This document shows positions 35,798 to 43,859 of a stretch of 64,000 nucleotides of DNA, one piece after another. How positions within the stretch are numbered: position 1 is the stretch's first letter; each line of letters begins with the position of its first letter. The position numbers and the translations under genes are program-made. Source of the DNA: Loktanella sp. DSM 29012 (GTDB lineage: Bacteria > Pseudomonadota > Alphaproteobacteria > Rhodobacterales > Rhodobacteraceae); contig NZ_FOEJ01000005.1 in the NCBI RefSeq assembly GCF_900110705.1, positions 186,001 through 250,000 on the forward strand, in the 5' to 3' direction. The notes beneath the pieces were generated by a model that had not been told where the DNA came from, made no database searches, and worked only from the letters and a program-made list of their open reading frames with translations.

Positions 35798-36178
35798 TTA
35801 CCTACCAAAGTGATACGTCTTGTTCATCTTTTGGTAGAGAATTTTTAGGGCTGTTCGATAGTCTTCCGAAGCGTTCAGTTCCCGAACTTGTTCCTGCGAA
35901 AGGTTCGCAAAACAGTTATAGGGCCTGCTAAACCGTGGCCGACCTTGCACGGCCAGACCTACAGCTGTCTCTACATCTGGGCGTAGGCCCAAGGTGTCGA
36001 TTAACGCGATGTAGTTTTCGCCACCGGAGTTTAGATTTGCAAAGTGACAAATGATGACTTGGTCAACGATCGACCTGTCTTGATCAATAGGCCAATCCTT
36101 CTTGAACCATTCGATCGCCTGAAAAACGCCTGTGATCAAAACGATAGCCCAAATTACTTTGAAGAGCCGACCCAGCAC
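35798..36178 (-). CDS. Small membrane-anchored protein downstream of the repressor
   Basis: 126 residues, GTG start. One N-terminal membrane segment (VIWAIVLITGVFQAIEWF, about 8-25) is followed by a soluble part with two cysteines (IICHFANL; YNCFANLS). No family recognised. It lies 56 bp after the repressor stop on the same strand, so it would be expressed from the lysogen along with the repressor. Position and topology suit a superinfection-exclusion or other lysogenic-conversion protein (inference only). Confidence 0.6.
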   Translation of the reverse strand: MLGRLFKVIWAIVLITGVFQAIEWFKKDWPIDQDRSIVDQVIICHFANLNSGGENYIALIDTLGLRPDVETAVGLAVQGRPRFSRPYNCFANLSQEQVRELNASEDYRTALKILYQKMNKTYHFGR

Positions 36179-36234
36179 TCAAGTGCCTCTTCTCGAATTT
36201 GGTCGAAATGCGTTTTCCTCATCGAAGGAGCATT

Positions 36235-36900
36235 TCACCGCCAGCTATGACCCGACCAAACGACCTTGCCGATCAGGCGGATCAGATTGGCTTCGGAGGG
36301 TTTTCGGATCTCGATGGCGTGGTCGGGGTTGTCGGAGCGGATGAGGAGTTGGTCGTCGAGGCGCTCCAGGCGTTTGATGCGGGCGTCGCCGGTGACGTCG
36401 ACAAAGGCATAGACGCTGCGGTCGCGCAGGGTGATCTGGCGTTCGTCCACCAGGACAAGGTCACCGTCGGACAGCGTAGGGCGCATGCTGTCGCCCTGGA
36501 CGCCGAGGACGCAGCATTTTTCGGCGATCAGACCGGCTGAGGTCATCCAGGCAGCACGAAAGGCAACGGGGGCCAAGGGTGCAGAGTTGTCACCATTCAG
36601 ACCAGGTCCCGCAGACAGCTTTACGTCGTAGCGCCGGACTTTGACAAAGTCTTCATCATCTAGGCTGGTTGGAGTGTCGTAGGCTTTCGCCAACGAACGG
36701 GGCGGGCCAACGTAAAATTCAAGCCCCAGCGCTTGGCACAACGCTTCAAGCTTTTCAGCAGAAGGCGAAGAGCCACGTCTAAGCCCCTGCAAAACACCGC
36801 TGTTGTTTTGACCTACAGCTCGCAGTCCGACTTCCGCCTGGGAGAGCCCCAGCTCAGCGCGTCGTGCTTCTAGGAGCGCATATAGATGTTCAGTTTTCAC
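36235..36900 (-). CDS. Prophage repressor, XRE HTH + S24 peptidase (LexA/CI-like)
   Basis: 221 residues, GTG start. The N-terminal HTH (LEARRAELGLSQAEVGLRAV..GVLQGLRRGSSPS) is followed by a linker and then the S24 domain. The nucleophile Ser is in VQGDSMRPTL and the Lys is in ARIKRLE, so it probably cleaves itself on RecA activation. It divides the phage into a leftward lysogenic unit and the rightward early operon, as the c gene does in Mu. Operator-like repeats fill the gap to 37020. Its 3' end is duplicated twice to the left. Confidence 0.92.
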   Translation of the reverse strand: MKTEHLYALLEARRAELGLSQAEVGLRAVGQNNSGVLQGLRRGSSPSAEKLEALCQALGLEFYVGPPRSLAKAYDTPTSLDDEDFVKVRRYDVKLSAGPGLNGDNSAPLAPVAFRAAWMTSAGLIAEKCCVLGVQGDSMRPTLSDGDLVLVDERQITLRDRSVYAFVDVTGDARIKRLERLDDQLLIRSDNPDHAIEIRKPSEANLIRLIGKVVWSGHSWR

Positions 36901-36917
36901 TATGGTGGCAAATTACA

Positions 36918-37016
36918 CTGAAAATACAAATTTGCACAAGTCTGGTCTCGGAAACCGATAGTTTCCAATTTAGTGCAAAATAATATTGACCGCTTAGTGT
37001 AAATATGTATTTTCAC
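36918..37016. promoter_or_regulatory. Repressor/early operator region with inverted operator-like sites and early promoter
   Basis: The 119-bp AT-rich gap between the divergent repressor and first early gene. CTGAAAATACAAATTTGCAC (36918-36937) recurs inverted at 36997-37016 with 17 of 20 bases equal. The half-site GTGCAAA occurs again at 36973. A rightward promoter reads TTGACC (36986-36991), 16-bp spacer, TATTTT (37008-37013), lying across the second site so that repressor binding would block it. Confidence 0.7.
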
Positions 37017-37019
37017 GGT

Positions 37020-37262
37020 ATGGATACGATACATCTCATCAGGCTGGCCGAACTTATGGCGTCCCACACCGGGCGTTCTGAGGCCACGATCTCAAACAAG
37101 GCTGCCGGGCATGCCCTCCTGTTCAAAAGGTTGCGGGATGACTGCGGTTGCACGGTCCGCACGGCAAACCGTGTTGCGTGTTGGTTTTCCAAGAATTGGC
37201 CCGCCGATCTGGCGTGGCCTGCCGATGTTCCGCGCCCGTCCAGTAAGGGGAAAGCCGCATGA
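37020..37262 (+). CDS. Small DNA-binding protein, Ner/Cro-position early gene
   Basis: 80 residues from the ATG at 37020. The residues MASHTGRSEATISNKAAGHA and then TVRTANRVACWFSKNWPADL look like a short HTH-type regulator common as the first early gene of Rhodobacter-type Mu-like phages (from memory). In Mu this place is held by Ner, which shuts down the early and repressor promoters. The predicted transcription start falls on or next to the ATG, so the message may be leaderless. An ATG at 37005 lies inside the promoter and is unlikely. Confidence 0.65.
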   Translation: MDTIHLIRLAELMASHTGRSEATISNKAAGHALLFKRLRDDCGCTVRTANRVACWFSKNWPADLAWPADVPRPSSKGKAA

Positions 37263-37489
37263 CCTTGGTCTCTTTCACTACGTCACCCGCCGTTCAGATG
37301 GCGGCAGATGCCGCAGAGCTGATGACCGAGGAACAGCGCGTGGCCTTTGCCATGCAACTGATCCTGTCGATCACCGCGCCAAGTTGCAGCCAGCATCTGC
37401 TGCGCGTGTCAGTGCAAGCGCGGGCGACCGCTGATCAGATTGAACGGACACGTCAGATCGCCAGAGCTGTGAGTGCGCACCATGTATGA
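37259..37489 (+). CDS. Small early phage protein, unknown
   Basis: 76 residues, helical: AVQMAADAAELMTEEQRVAFAMQLILSI and VQARATADQIERTRQIARAV. No family recognised. The ATG overlaps the previous stop (ATGA), which supports translation in the early operon. Confidence 0.6.
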   Translation: MTLVSFTTSPAVQMAADAAELMTEEQRVAFAMQLILSITAPSCSQHLLRVSVQARATADQIERTRQIARAVSAHHV

Positions 37490-37580
37490 TCTGCGCACAA
37501 TCCTGACGGACATTCTTGGTGTCATTGCACTCGCCATCATCCTGATCGGTAGCCTGTTCATTGCGGGTGGCCTGTCATGA
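37482..37580 (+). CDS. Short single-span membrane protein in the early operon
   Basis: 32 residues: MYDLRTILTDILGVIALAII then LIGSLFIAGGLS. One hydrophobic span fills almost the whole peptide. Start overlaps the preceding gene by 8 bp and the stop overlaps the next ATG (ATGA), so the spacing supports it as a real gene. Function unknown. Confidence 0.5.
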   Translation: MYDLRTILTDILGVIALAIILIGSLFIAGGLS

Positions 37581-38425
37581 GCCGCGCGAAGTACATCCCC
37601 ACCGTCACAGCACTGTCCCGTTCATCTATCGCGATCCCGAAGGACCGCCTGCGCGAGGTCGATCCCATCGCGATCGGGTCCATCGTGCGGTCAATCGAAG
37701 AGCACGGGTTGCTGACACCTATTATTGTGCGACGCCTGCCCAAGGGCCAATTCGAGCTGATCGACGGGGCGCATCGGATGGCCGCGCTCAAGCTGCTGAA
37801 ACTGGATGATATTCCGGTCCGCTGTTACGAAGGACCAGCCGCCGCGATCCGATTGATCGAGATCGACGCCAACCTTGCCCGCGCCGATCTGAACGACCTT
37901 GACCGTGCCATTCACCTTGCCGCGCGTCGTCGTGAATATCTGGCAGAACACCCTGAAACGGCTCAAGGAAAAGCAGGTGCCGTTGTCCGCTGGGATGCAA
38001 GTGCCGACTCGGCACTTGTATCCTTCGTGACCCAAACCGAGCGTCAGACTGGCCTTTCGCGGCGTAAAATTTTCAAGCTGATTGAGGCTGGCGAAGCCAT
38101 CAACAAGGCCATGGCGGCCCGCCTGCACGCGGCCCCTGCCCGCACCACGCTGAACGACCTCTTGGCATTCGCCAAGGCAGACCCTGACCTGCGCGAGGAC
38201 GCCGTCGAGGCCTTTGCCAACGGTGAGGTCAAGAAGCTGGCGCAGGCGCTAAAACCCGTTCGTCATCGGTCCGTTAAAGACCCGGTTGAACAGCAGTTGA
38301 TGGCCTTGCGCGATGCTTGGGCGCGGTCCAGCAAAGCAGCCCGCAAACGCTTTGTTGCCATGCAGGCCGATGATCTGACCGCGCTGCTGGACGCCATGAA
38401 CGACGGGGGCGCTGACCCGCAATGA
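37577..38425 (+). CDS. ParB/sulfiredoxin-fold (ParB N-terminal domain) protein
   Basis: 282 residues. The ParB-N core is IAIPKDRLREVDPIAIGSIVRSI, then HGLLTPIIVRR and the signature IDGAHRMAALKLL (the GxHR arginine patch that binds CTP or DNA). A helical HTH-like middle (TGLSRRKIFKLIEAGEAINK) and a C-terminal helix pair follow. In Mu-like phages of Rhodobacterales a ParB-like protein often sits just before MuA. It may bind phage DNA in transposition or regulation. Overlaps muA by 4 bp. Confidence 0.85.
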   Translation: MSRAKYIPTVTALSRSSIAIPKDRLREVDPIAIGSIVRSIEEHGLLTPIIVRRLPKGQFELIDGAHRMAALKLLKLDDIPVRCYEGPAAAIRLIEIDANLARADLNDLDRAIHLAARRREYLAEHPETAQGKAGAVVRWDASADSALVSFVTQTERQTGLSRRKIFKLIEAGEAINKAMAARLHAAPARTTLNDLLAFAKADPDLREDAVEAFANGEVKKLAQALKPVRHRSVKDPVEQQLMALRDAWARSSKAARKRFVAMQADDLTALLDAMNDGGADPQ

Positions 38426-40560
38426 CCCGCGCACCGCAACAGGAATGGTGGACCGCTGCCGAGATCGCCGCCGCAGGGCTGCCGGATATGCCCGGCACCA
38501 AGCGCCGCATCAACGCAATGGCACAGCGCCTTGGCTGGGATCGCGCGCCCCAACTGGTGCGCCGTCGCGCAGGGCGCGGCGGTGGCCGCGAATACCATTG
38601 GACGCTGTTTCCGGCCCGCGCACAGCAAAAGCTGCTGACCTCGTCCAGCGATGCTGCCCCCCTGCCCGCCGCATCCGACAAGCCCAGCCGCGACGAGGCT
38701 TGGGCGTGGTTTGAAGGTCTGCCCGCCAAGGCCAAAGCCGCGGCAGAAGAACGCCTGAAGGTGATCCAGTCCGTCGAGGCCATGGAACAAGGCGGGGCGA
38801 GCCGGATCGTCGCGGTCGATGATGCGGCGGCGCTGTCGGACAAGTCGCAGCGCACCATCTTTAACTGGTTCGCCATGATCGACGGTGTGCGGTCCGATGA
38901 CCGCCTGCCCTATCTCGCGCCCCGTCACCGCGCCGCGGCCAAGGGCAAACGCCGTGCCACTATCGACCCCACGTTCCTTGACTACGTCAAGGCCGATTAT
39001 CTGCGCCCCGAAGCGCCCAGCCTCAAATCCGTCTACGACCGGGTCGTGCGGATCGCCAAGGCCGAGGGGCTGGAAGTTGCCCCGCTGCATACGGTCCGCC
39101 GCCAGATGGACCGTGACATCTCGCCCACCATGCTGACGCTCGCGCGCAAGGGTTACGAGGCGCTCAAACGCATGCGCCCGGCCCAGACCCGCGACAAATC
39201 CGCGATGCAGGCGCTGGAAGGGATCAACGGCGACTTTCACCGCTTTGACGTGTTCGTGCAGTTCCCGGCAACGGCGGACGGCCTGCGGGCCGAGATCGCA
39301 CGTCCACAGTTGTGCGCGTTTCAGGATATCTATTCCGGCAAGCTGCTGGCCCACCGGATCGACCGGACGGCCAACAGCCATTGTGTCCAGCTCACCATCG
39401 GCGATCTGATCGAACGCTGGGGTATTCCTGAGCATGTGCTCTTGGATAACGGGCGCGAGTTCGCATCCAAGATGATTACCGGCGGCGTCAAGAACCGCTT
39501 CCGCTTCAAAGTCAAAGAGGACGATCCATCCGGTCTGTTGACCAGCCTTGGTTGCGAAATCCACTGGGCCTTGCCGTTTTCGGGTCAGTCAAAGCCCATC
39601 GAACGCGCGTTCCGTGATCTATGCGATCGCATCGCCAAGCATCCGGCCTTTGCCGGGGCCTACACGGGCAACACGCCGCTGGCCAAACCTGAAAACTATG
39701 GCGAACGGGCGGTGCCGCTGGCGCAGTTCACCCAGATCGTCGACGAAGAGATTGCGGCCCACAACGCGCGTCCCGACCGCAGGTCAGAGATCGCCTACGG
39801 TCGCAGTTTCGATGACGTATTCGCCGAAAGCTACGCAAGCGCCCCGATCCGCAAGGCGACCGAAGCGCAGCGCAGGCTTTGGTTGATGGGTGCCGAGGGC
39901 ATCAAGGTCAACGCCAACACCGGACAGATCAATTTCATGCGCAACCGCTACTGGGCGGACTGGATGCACGGGATCATGGGTCAGAAGGTCGTGGTCCGGT
40001 TCGATCGTCAGGCACTGTGGGACGGTCTGCACATCTATTCCAACGCCAACGAATACCTCGGCTTTGCACCGTGCTCGGAAAAGTCAGGCTTCTTTGATGT
40101 GGATGATGCCCGCGCCACCGCCCGCGCCAAGCGCGAATATACCAAGGCCGCCAAGGGCGAGCTGGACGCCTACCGTCAGTTGACCGCCCGCGATGTGGCC
40201 GATGCCCTGCCACCCGTCGAGATCACGGATGAACCCGTCGCCGCCAAGGTCGTGCGACCGCTCTTTGACAAGGCGCGCGCGCCTGCACCGGCCCCGATCA
40301 GTGCCGACGTGCAGGCCGCACAGGCCGCGATGGTCGCCGACCTCGATCAGGCCCGCGCCGCGCGGGCAGTGGAAACAGCAGAACGCGATGGGCGCGAGAC
40401 ATTCATGCGCGCCCGCGCCCTCGAAGAGATGATCGCTGCGGGTGACGCGGTGACCAAGGAACAGCAGCGCTGGTTGGCCGGGTACCAAGGCACCGCTGAA
40501 TACAGAACCTGGCAAGGCATGGTCGCGGACTTCGGACTTGGGGTCCTGGCCAAAGAATGA
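38422..40560 (+). CDS. muA: MuA-type DDE transposase
   Basis: 712 residues. An N-terminal Mu DNA-binding winged helix (about 1-75, QEWWTAAEIAAAGLPDMPGT) precedes the end-binding domains and the RNase H-like core. Catalytic residues by alignment to Mu are D271 (INGDFHRFDV), D342 (VLLDNGREFAS) and E394 (KPIERAF). The C-terminal part includes VVVRFDRQ..LHIYSNANEYLG and a tail that in Mu contacts MuB. It carries out integration and replicative transposition of the phage. Confidence 0.97.
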   Translation: MTRAPQQEWWTAAEIAAAGLPDMPGTKRRINAMAQRLGWDRAPQLVRRRAGRGGGREYHWTLFPARAQQKLLTSSSDAAPLPAASDKPSRDEAWAWFEGLPAKAKAAAEERLKVIQSVEAMEQGGASRIVAVDDAAALSDKSQRTIFNWFAMIDGVRSDDRLPYLAPRHRAAAKGKRRATIDPTFLDYVKADYLRPEAPSLKSVYDRVVRIAKAEGLEVAPLHTVRRQMDRDISPTMLTLARKGYEALKRMRPAQTRDKSAMQALEGINGDFHRFDVFVQFPATADGLRAEIARPQLCAFQDIYSGKLLAHRIDRTANSHCVQLTIGDLIERWGIPEHVLLDNGREFASKMITGGVKNRFRFKVKEDDPSGLLTSLGCEIHWALPFSGQSKPIERAFRDLCDRIAKHPAFAGAYTGNTPLAKPENYGERAVPLAQFTQIVDEEIAAHNARPDRRSEIAYGRSFDDVFAESYASAPIRKATEAQRRLWLMGAEGIKVNANTGQINFMRNRYWADWMHGIMGQKVVVRFDRQALWDGLHIYSNANEYLGFAPCSEKSGFFDVDDARATARAKREYTKAAKGELDAYRQLTARDVADALPPVEITDEPVAAKVVRPLFDKARAPAPAPISADVQAAQAAMVADLDQARAARAVETAERDGRETFMRARALEEMIAAGDAVTKEQQRWLAGYQGTAEYRTWQGMVADFGLGVLAKE

Positions 40561-40618
40561 CCGCCGCCGGGTTTGGGGCCCGGACGGCGGCAAGAGCAAC
40601 ACGAAGGAGCAGTGCAGC

Positions 40619-41374
40619 ATGCAAGACGCAACACAAAATTCGGTCGCCCCGCTACGCAACGTAGCAGCCCTTGTGGCGTTAATCGACAGAATTCAGAACC
40701 GGTCGCCAAATTTGCCGGGCATGGGGACATTCTACGGCCCCAGTGGGTTCGGCAAAACTACGGCAGGCATCTACGCCACGAACAAGTTTCACGCGGTGAC
40801 GGTGCAGGTCAAATCGGTCTGGACCAAGAAAAAGCTGTGCGAGGCGATCCTCGCGGAACTGGCGGTGCCCGCCGCCAAGACCATCGGTGACATGCTGGAT
40901 CAGATAAGTGCGCACCTGGCCATGACCGACCGCCCGCTGATCATCGACGAGGCCGATCACCTGGTCCAGCGCCGGATGATCGAGATCATCCGCGACATCT
41001 ACGAGGGCAGTCAGGCCCCGGTCATCCTGATCGGTGAAGAGCTGTTGCCGCAAAAGCTGCGCGAATGGGAACGGGTCCATGGGCGCATCCTCGACTGGGT
41101 CGCCGCCGAACCCGGTGACATGAGCGACGTGAACCATCTGGCACGGATTTACGCGCCGGGGGTCGAGCTGACACAGCCCCTGCGCAAGAAGCTGCTGGAG
41201 GCGTCCATGAGTTCGATCCGGCGCATTTGCGTCAACCTCGACCGGGTGCGCGAGTTCGCCCAGGTCGAGGGCCTCCAGACGGTCGATGTCAACGACTGGG
41301 GGCGCAAGCAGTTCTTCACCGGGATCGCCCCTGAAATCCGCAAGTTCGACAACATCGCGCGGGGGGGACGGTAA
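40619..41374 (+). CDS. muB: MuB-type AAA+ ATPase, transposition target selector
   Basis: 251 residues from the ATG behind AAGGAGC. Walker A is GPSGFGKT (40-47), Walker B is LIIDEAD (107-113), and the later IRRICVNLDRVREFA resembles the C-terminal DNA-binding part. It polymerises on target DNA, delivers it to MuA and gives target immunity. It is shorter than Mu B and lacks the N-terminal HTH, as in many non-coliphage relatives. The stop overlaps the next ATG. Confidence 0.93.
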   Translation: MQDATQNSVAPLRNVAALVALIDRIQNRSPNLPGMGTFYGPSGFGKTTAGIYATNKFHAVTVQVKSVWTKKKLCEAILAELAVPAAKTIGDMLDQISAHLAMTDRPLIIDEADHLVQRRMIEIIRDIYEGSQAPVILIGEELLPQKLREWERVHGRILDWVAAEPGDMSDVNHLARIYAPGVELTQPLRKKLLEASMSSIRRICVNLDRVREFAQVEGLQTVDVNDWGRKQFFTGIAPEIRKFDNIARGGR

Positions 41375-41937
41375 TGGCCAGCAACCCTTACGCAAACCGC
41401 ACGCAGGTCAAGTGCTGGAACATGGCCACGACATTGGACCAGTTCAGCTTCCTGGAGCTGGCCGCGAAAACACGGCTCGCCCCCGGCACGGTCACCAAGA
41501 TCGTCAAGGGCTGGGTTGATGAAGGCAAAGTCGATGCCTGCGGCAAGGGCTACAAGGGACGCCTTTATTTTAGGGTCAAGAATGAGCACCGCCCGCCCAA
41601 GGTGGTCCGCGATGAACGGCTGAAACAGACCCGCACGCCCCACGATCTGATGTGGGAGGCCATGCGCGGCCTTGGTCAGTTCACACCGCGTGATGTGGTG
41701 GCCCATGCGACGACGGACTGGCTTTCCGTCAGCGAGGACGAGGCGCGCGACTTTTGCCGGCTGCTTCTCAAGGGCGGCTATTTCAAGGTCATGGAAAAGG
41801 CGATCCCCGGCAAACGCGAGGCGACCTACCGCCTTCGCCGGAACACAGGGCCGCTGCCGCCCCGCGAACGCAGGGTCACGGTCGTCTATGACCCGAACCT
41901 GAACGAGATCACCCACATGCCGGAGGCCTTGGCATGA
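41374..41937 (+). CDS. Phage protein with two winged-helix segments
   Basis: 187 residues. An HTH-type stretch, FSFLELAAKTRLAPGTVTKIVKGWVDEG (about 24-52), is followed by a basic linker. A second similar fold, FTPRDVVAHATTDWLSVSEDEARDFCRLLLKGGY, lies at about 101-135, then a short acidic-basic tail. It is probably a DNA-binding early regulator; there is no close namesake in Mu. Start overlaps muB by one base. Confidence 0.65.
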   Translation: MASNPYANRTQVKCWNMATTLDQFSFLELAAKTRLAPGTVTKIVKGWVDEGKVDACGKGYKGRLYFRVKNEHRPPKVVRDERLKQTRTPHDLMWEAMRGLGQFTPRDVVAHATTDWLSVSEDEARDFCRLLLKGGYFKVMEKAIPGKREATYRLRRNTGPLPPRERRVTVVYDPNLNEITHMPEALA

Positions 41938-42305
41938 GTGGCGCTGTGACAGTAGCCCGCGAGGCATGGGGTGCGGCTTTGCCCGACTGGGTTCTGCGTC
42001 TGGCCGAGGCCTGCGAAGAAACATCCCAGAACAAGGTCGCAAGGCGGCTCGAACGGTCGCCCGCCTTGGTCAGTCAGGTCTTGCGCAACAAATATGCGGC
42101 CGAGCTCGACCTGGTCGAAGAGCTGGTCACGGGCAAGCTGCTGGCCGCGACGCGCGATTGCCCGGCGTTGGGCGAGCTGCCGCTGGATCAATGCCAAGCG
42201 TGGCGCAGGCGCGCCCGCGTGTTCAACGGGGCCAATGCGCAAGGCGTCAAGATGTACCGCGCCTGCCACCGCTGCCCGGTCTTTCTGGTGGAGGCCCGCA
42301 AATGA
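41934..42305 (+). CDS. Early phage HTH protein with C-terminal cysteine cluster
   Basis: 123 residues. The HTH is VLRLAEACEETSQNKVARRLERSPALVSQVLRNKY (about 22-56), XRE-like. The C-terminal part has four cysteines (RDCPALGELPLDQCQAW and RACHRCPVF), which could bind zinc. Overlaps both neighbours. Function unknown beyond probable DNA binding. Confidence 0.6.
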   Translation: MSGAVTVAREAWGAALPDWVLRLAEACEETSQNKVARRLERSPALVSQVLRNKYAAELDLVEELVTGKLLAATRDCPALGELPLDQCQAWRRRARVFNGANAQGVKMYRACHRCPVFLVEARK

Positions 42306-42640
42306 CCCGCGAAATCGAGAACCGCATCATCGCCCTCGCCAAGGAAGGCATGGCACCTGCCCAGATCGCGCTCGAGGTCGATCGGCAGATCACCACGGTC
42401 TATCACTATTGCTGCAAGGCACGACGTAATGGCGAGGTCATCCCGAAGTTTCGTACCGGCATGGGCGCGGGGCAGCGGCCGACCTTGATGTCTGTGGCAC
42501 CGCAGACCGTGAGCCGTTTGCGGCCACTCGCCCATGAGCGTGGCCAGACCGTGCCGGAATTCTGCAACGAGTTGCTGGCCGTGATCGCCCAAGACGATCT
42601 CGCGGCCTCCGTCCTTGATGATGGAGAGCCAGATGCCTGA
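42302..42640 (+). CDS. Early phage protein with HTH of the resolvase/sigma-like type
   Basis: 112 residues. The start EIENRIIALAKEGMAPAQIALEVDRQITTVYHYCCKARRNGEV is a helix-turn-helix that reads like a Hin/RNA polymerase sigma-4 type motif. The remainder (MSVAPQTVSRLRPLAHERGQTVPEFCNELL) is a second helical unit resembling ribbon-helix-helix or CopG-type segments. Unknown role. ATG overlaps the preceding stop (ATGA). Confidence 0.6.
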   Translation: MTREIENRIIALAKEGMAPAQIALEVDRQITTVYHYCCKARRNGEVIPKFRTGMGAGQRPTLMSVAPQTVSRLRPLAHERGQTVPEFCNELLAVIAQDDLAASVLDDGEPDA

Positions 42641-42682
42641 TCCGCACCATCCAATGAAATCCGCAAAAAAGGAGAACCGGAC

Positions 42683-42784
42683 ATGACCGGCACCCTGATT
42701 TTCATCGCGGGCACGGTCGTGGGCGTTTTCGCCTTTGCCGTGTTCATCGCCGCCATCGACAAAAAGGACCACACCCATGACTGA
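42683..42784 (+). CDS. Short single-span membrane protein
   Basis: 33 residues: MTGTLIFIAGTVVGVFAFAV, then FIAAIDKKDHTHD. One hydrophobic helix with a polar tail. A good ribosome site (AAAAAAGGAG, 8 bp upstream) supports it. It overlaps the next gene by 8 bp. It is the second such mini membrane protein in the early operon. Confidence 0.5.
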   Translation: MTGTLIFIAGTVVGVFAFAVFIAAIDKKDHTHD

Positions 42785-43421
42785 CATGACCCCCATCGGC
42801 ACCGGCCGTCGCGAAATCGACGGCCGCATCGAAATCGGCGACGGCAAGGGCGGCTGGAAGCCCGTTGACCTGGTCAAGCCGCAACACCTGCTGGAGGACG
42901 AAACCGTCCGCAAGATCGTGGGCTTTGCCTGCGCGCTGTCGGACCAGGTCGCCCGTTTCAAGGAACACACCTTTGACGACATCGGGGCCTTCGAGGCGCT
43001 GCTTGCCCAGGAGTACGACGCCAAGCTGGGCGGTAAAAAGGGTAACAAGACCCTGATGAGCGTGGACAGCCTGTTCAAAGTGCAGGTTCAGGTCAGCGAC
43101 CACATCGACTTTGGTCCCGAACTCCAGATCGCCAAGGAGCTGGTGGACGAGTGCCTGAACGAGTGGGCGGCCAACGCCCGTGACGAGATCCGCACGATCG
43201 TCACCCGCGCCTTCAACACCGACAAGGCGGGGCAGATCAATCGCTCTGAAGTATTCATGCTGCTGCGTCTGGATATCGCAGACCCGCGCTGGACCAAGGC
43301 GATGGACGCGATCCGTGACGCCATGCGCGTGGTCGGGTCGAAAACATATGTCCGCTGCTACCGTCGCGACCGCTTTGACGCACCTTGGCAGGCCATCACC
43401 ATCGATCTTGCTAAGGCCTAA
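42777..43421 (+). CDS. DUF3164 family protein
   Basis: 214 residues: GRREIDGRIEIGDGKGGWKPVDLVKPQHLLEDETV and then a long helical region. The DUF3164 pattern includes KVQVQVSDHIDFGPELQIAKELVDECLNEW and LRLDIADPRWTKAMDAIRDAM. The family is almost confined to Mu-like phages and lies between the transposition genes and gemA. Its function is not established; a role in DNA-sulfur or host-nuclease avoidance has not been shown. Confidence 0.85.
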   Translation: MTDMTPIGTGRREIDGRIEIGDGKGGWKPVDLVKPQHLLEDETVRKIVGFACALSDQVARFKEHTFDDIGAFEALLAQEYDAKLGGKKGNKTLMSVDSLFKVQVQVSDHIDFGPELQIAKELVDECLNEWAANARDEIRTIVTRAFNTDKAGQINRSEVFMLLRLDIADPRWTKAMDAIRDAMRVVGSKTYVRCYRRDRFDAPWQAITIDLAKA

Positions 43422-43424
43422 TCG

Positions 43425-43859
43425 ATGACCCGTGCTCTGCAACGCCTTGTCCATGTCGCCTGCCGCGAGCTGGCGATCGACGCTGAAACCCGCCGCGACC
43501 TGCAACTGGTCGTGACGGGCAAGGCGTCGATGGCGGACATGGACGAGGCGGACCTGCAAAAGCTGCTGACCCGGCTCAAGGAAAAGGGGTTCCGGGTCAC
43601 GACCACGGGCAAACGCGCGGCCGCACCCCGCGCGGACCTGCGCTACATCCATGTGCTCTGGCGGCTGCTGGGCAAGGATGGAGCATTGGATCGTCCAGGG
43701 CGCGCAGGTCTGAACGCCTTCGTCCGGTCCCGGTTCGAGGGCAAGTGGGCCTCGGTGCCGATCGACATCGACGCACTGCAGGACGCGGGCCAGATCAACG
43801 ATGTGACCCGCGCACTGAAGGACTGGTGCGCGCGCCGCGGCATCAAGACCGAGCGATGA
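43425..43859 (+). CDS. gemA: GemA (gp16-like) regulatory protein
   Basis: 144 residues, DUF1018/GemA. The N-terminal RLVHVACRELAIDAETRRDLQLVVTGKASMADMDEADLQKLL is typical, followed by LRYIHVLWRLLGKDGALDRPGRAGLNAFVRSRF. In Mu, GemA modulates host gene expression and supercoiling. It overlaps the activator gene by 4 bp. Confidence 0.85.
   Translation: MTRALQRLVHVACRELAIDAETRRDLQLVVTGKASMADMDEADLQKLLTRLKEKGFRVTTTGKRAAAPRADLRYIHVLWRLLGKDGALDRPGRAGLNAFVRSRFEGKWASVPIDIDALQDAGQINDVTRALKDWCARRGIKTER

Noticed and set aside
32600-36240. A defined left attachment end of the Mu-like prophage
   Set aside because: The right end is outside the window, so no terminal repeat or 5-bp target duplication can be matched; any choice would be a guess.
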